This document shows positions 63,347 through 64,000 of a stretch of DNA of 64,000 nucleotides, piece by piece. Under the pieces are notes generated by a model. That model did no database searches and was not told the DNA's origin. It saw only the letters and a program-made list of their open reading frames with translations. The stretch spans positions 31,982,389 to 32,046,388 of the forward strand of contig CM055188.1 of NCBI GenBank assembly GCA_029224185.1, read 5' to 3'. Positions within the stretch are counted from its first letter, which is position 1. Every line of letters begins with the position of its first letter. Made by a program: the position numbers and the translations under genes. The DNA comes from Karalla daura. Its lineage: Eukaryota > Chordata > Actinopteri > Chaetodontiformes > Leiognathidae.

Positions 63347-64000
63347 GTAGGGTCCTTCATTAAGTCGTACAGATGGGACAGAACATACTTCTTATTTTAA
63401 GATAAGTGAATAGTTACAACAGCAATAAAAAATAATTATAAGCTGAGTTAGTAATGACAAAGACAATGTGTTCTTGACAATTATTCTCATGTTTGTTTAG
63501 CAAAAGTAGCTTTAAGAATGGTTCAACAAATGTGACCTGGATAGCTCTGTGTGTCATACATCACATCCTGTGACTGGCTCACTGCTTAGATAATGATCTT
63601 ACCATAGACCTGCTCCCCAGCCTCCCCAGATTTAACCTGGGAATAGACACGTTACTATACAGATTAATCAGAACACCTGGGTAGCATTCATACATATGAC
63701 ACATTCAGGACTGGAAGAAGCTGCATGTGTGAATCGGATTTGACATAAATGTTTAGATGCTCAGCAATCTAGACAACTTAACAAAGCTCTTAAATGATGA
63801 TTGGCCTAACCACAGACTATATATAAAAGATGGGTGTAGTTTTTTTGGTGTGAAAAGTGAAGCCGACACTTCTGCGTCGACTTTACTTGAAACACCAGTG
63901 GGATCCTCTAGGTCTGGCTCCAAAAACACCTTCTCCAATACACAACCAGTCATAAAACGTCGCTTTCAATCATGAAATACTCATTCAATATATTTTTTTA
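63347..64000 (+). other. RASSF1 intron 4 (partial)
   Basis: Follows the GTAGGG donor after GGCCAAG. No peptide like the next RASSF1 exon (VYLRKLL) is present. Short open frames on both strands near 63753-63975 match nothing known. Confidence 0.6.

Overview
The window is nuclear DNA of a ray-finned (teleost-type) fish. The evidence is vertebrate split genes with GT-AG introns, intronic Tc1-, hAT- and LINE-type remnants of the kinds common in fish, and abundant microsatellites. I cannot name the species. Four orthologues of human 3p21 genes can be read: BAP1 (minus, 5' part only), RAD54L2/ARIP4 (plus, complete), CYB561D2 (minus, complete) and RASSF1 (plus, 5' part only). Human RASSF1 and CYB561D2 also lie close together, so part of the 3p21 neighbourhood is conserved; the genes that separate them in human are not seen here.

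Layout. 1-11221: BAP1 exons 12 to 1 on the minus strand, with simple repeats unusually close to several splice sites and a decayed Tc1 transposase in intron 1. 11222-13980: intergenic, with a CRE-containing BAP1 promoter and a long AT tract. 13980-42291: RAD54L2, one non-coding and 23 coding exons. Its N-terminal part carries a tandem, frame-preserving duplication of a two-exon module. Its large introns hold a hAT remnant, an L2-type LINE, a small inverted-repeat element and other repeats. 42310-44887: intergenic, with a higher-order (GA)n(GT)n array. 44888-46953: CYB561D2, with a GACA/GATA array in intron 2. 46954-52724: mostly unannotated DNA, with a possible CpG-type first exon near 50.4 kb and a near-perfect 102-bp hairpin at 51.6 kb. 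52725-58036: a 73-bp minisatellite of about 72.8 head-to-tail copies, without indels and with only four variant bases seen by eye. 58611 to the end: RASSF1, with the C1-domain isoform-A exons, a candidate alternative first exon matching human RASSF1C, and the start of the RA domain.

The genes work separately: BAP1 is a nuclear deubiquitinase, RAD54L2 a SNF2-type nuclear ATPase, CYB561D2 a haem b561 transmembrane reductase, and RASSF1 a scaffold of the Hippo/microtubule pathways. Nothing operon-like is expected or seen. The least ordinary items are the exon-pair duplication in RAD54L2, the homogeneous 73-bp array that leaves all three forward frames open, the conserved RASSF1C-type exon, and the TG/CA repeats abutting BAP1 splice sites. 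Human comparisons are from memory of those proteins; no search was run.
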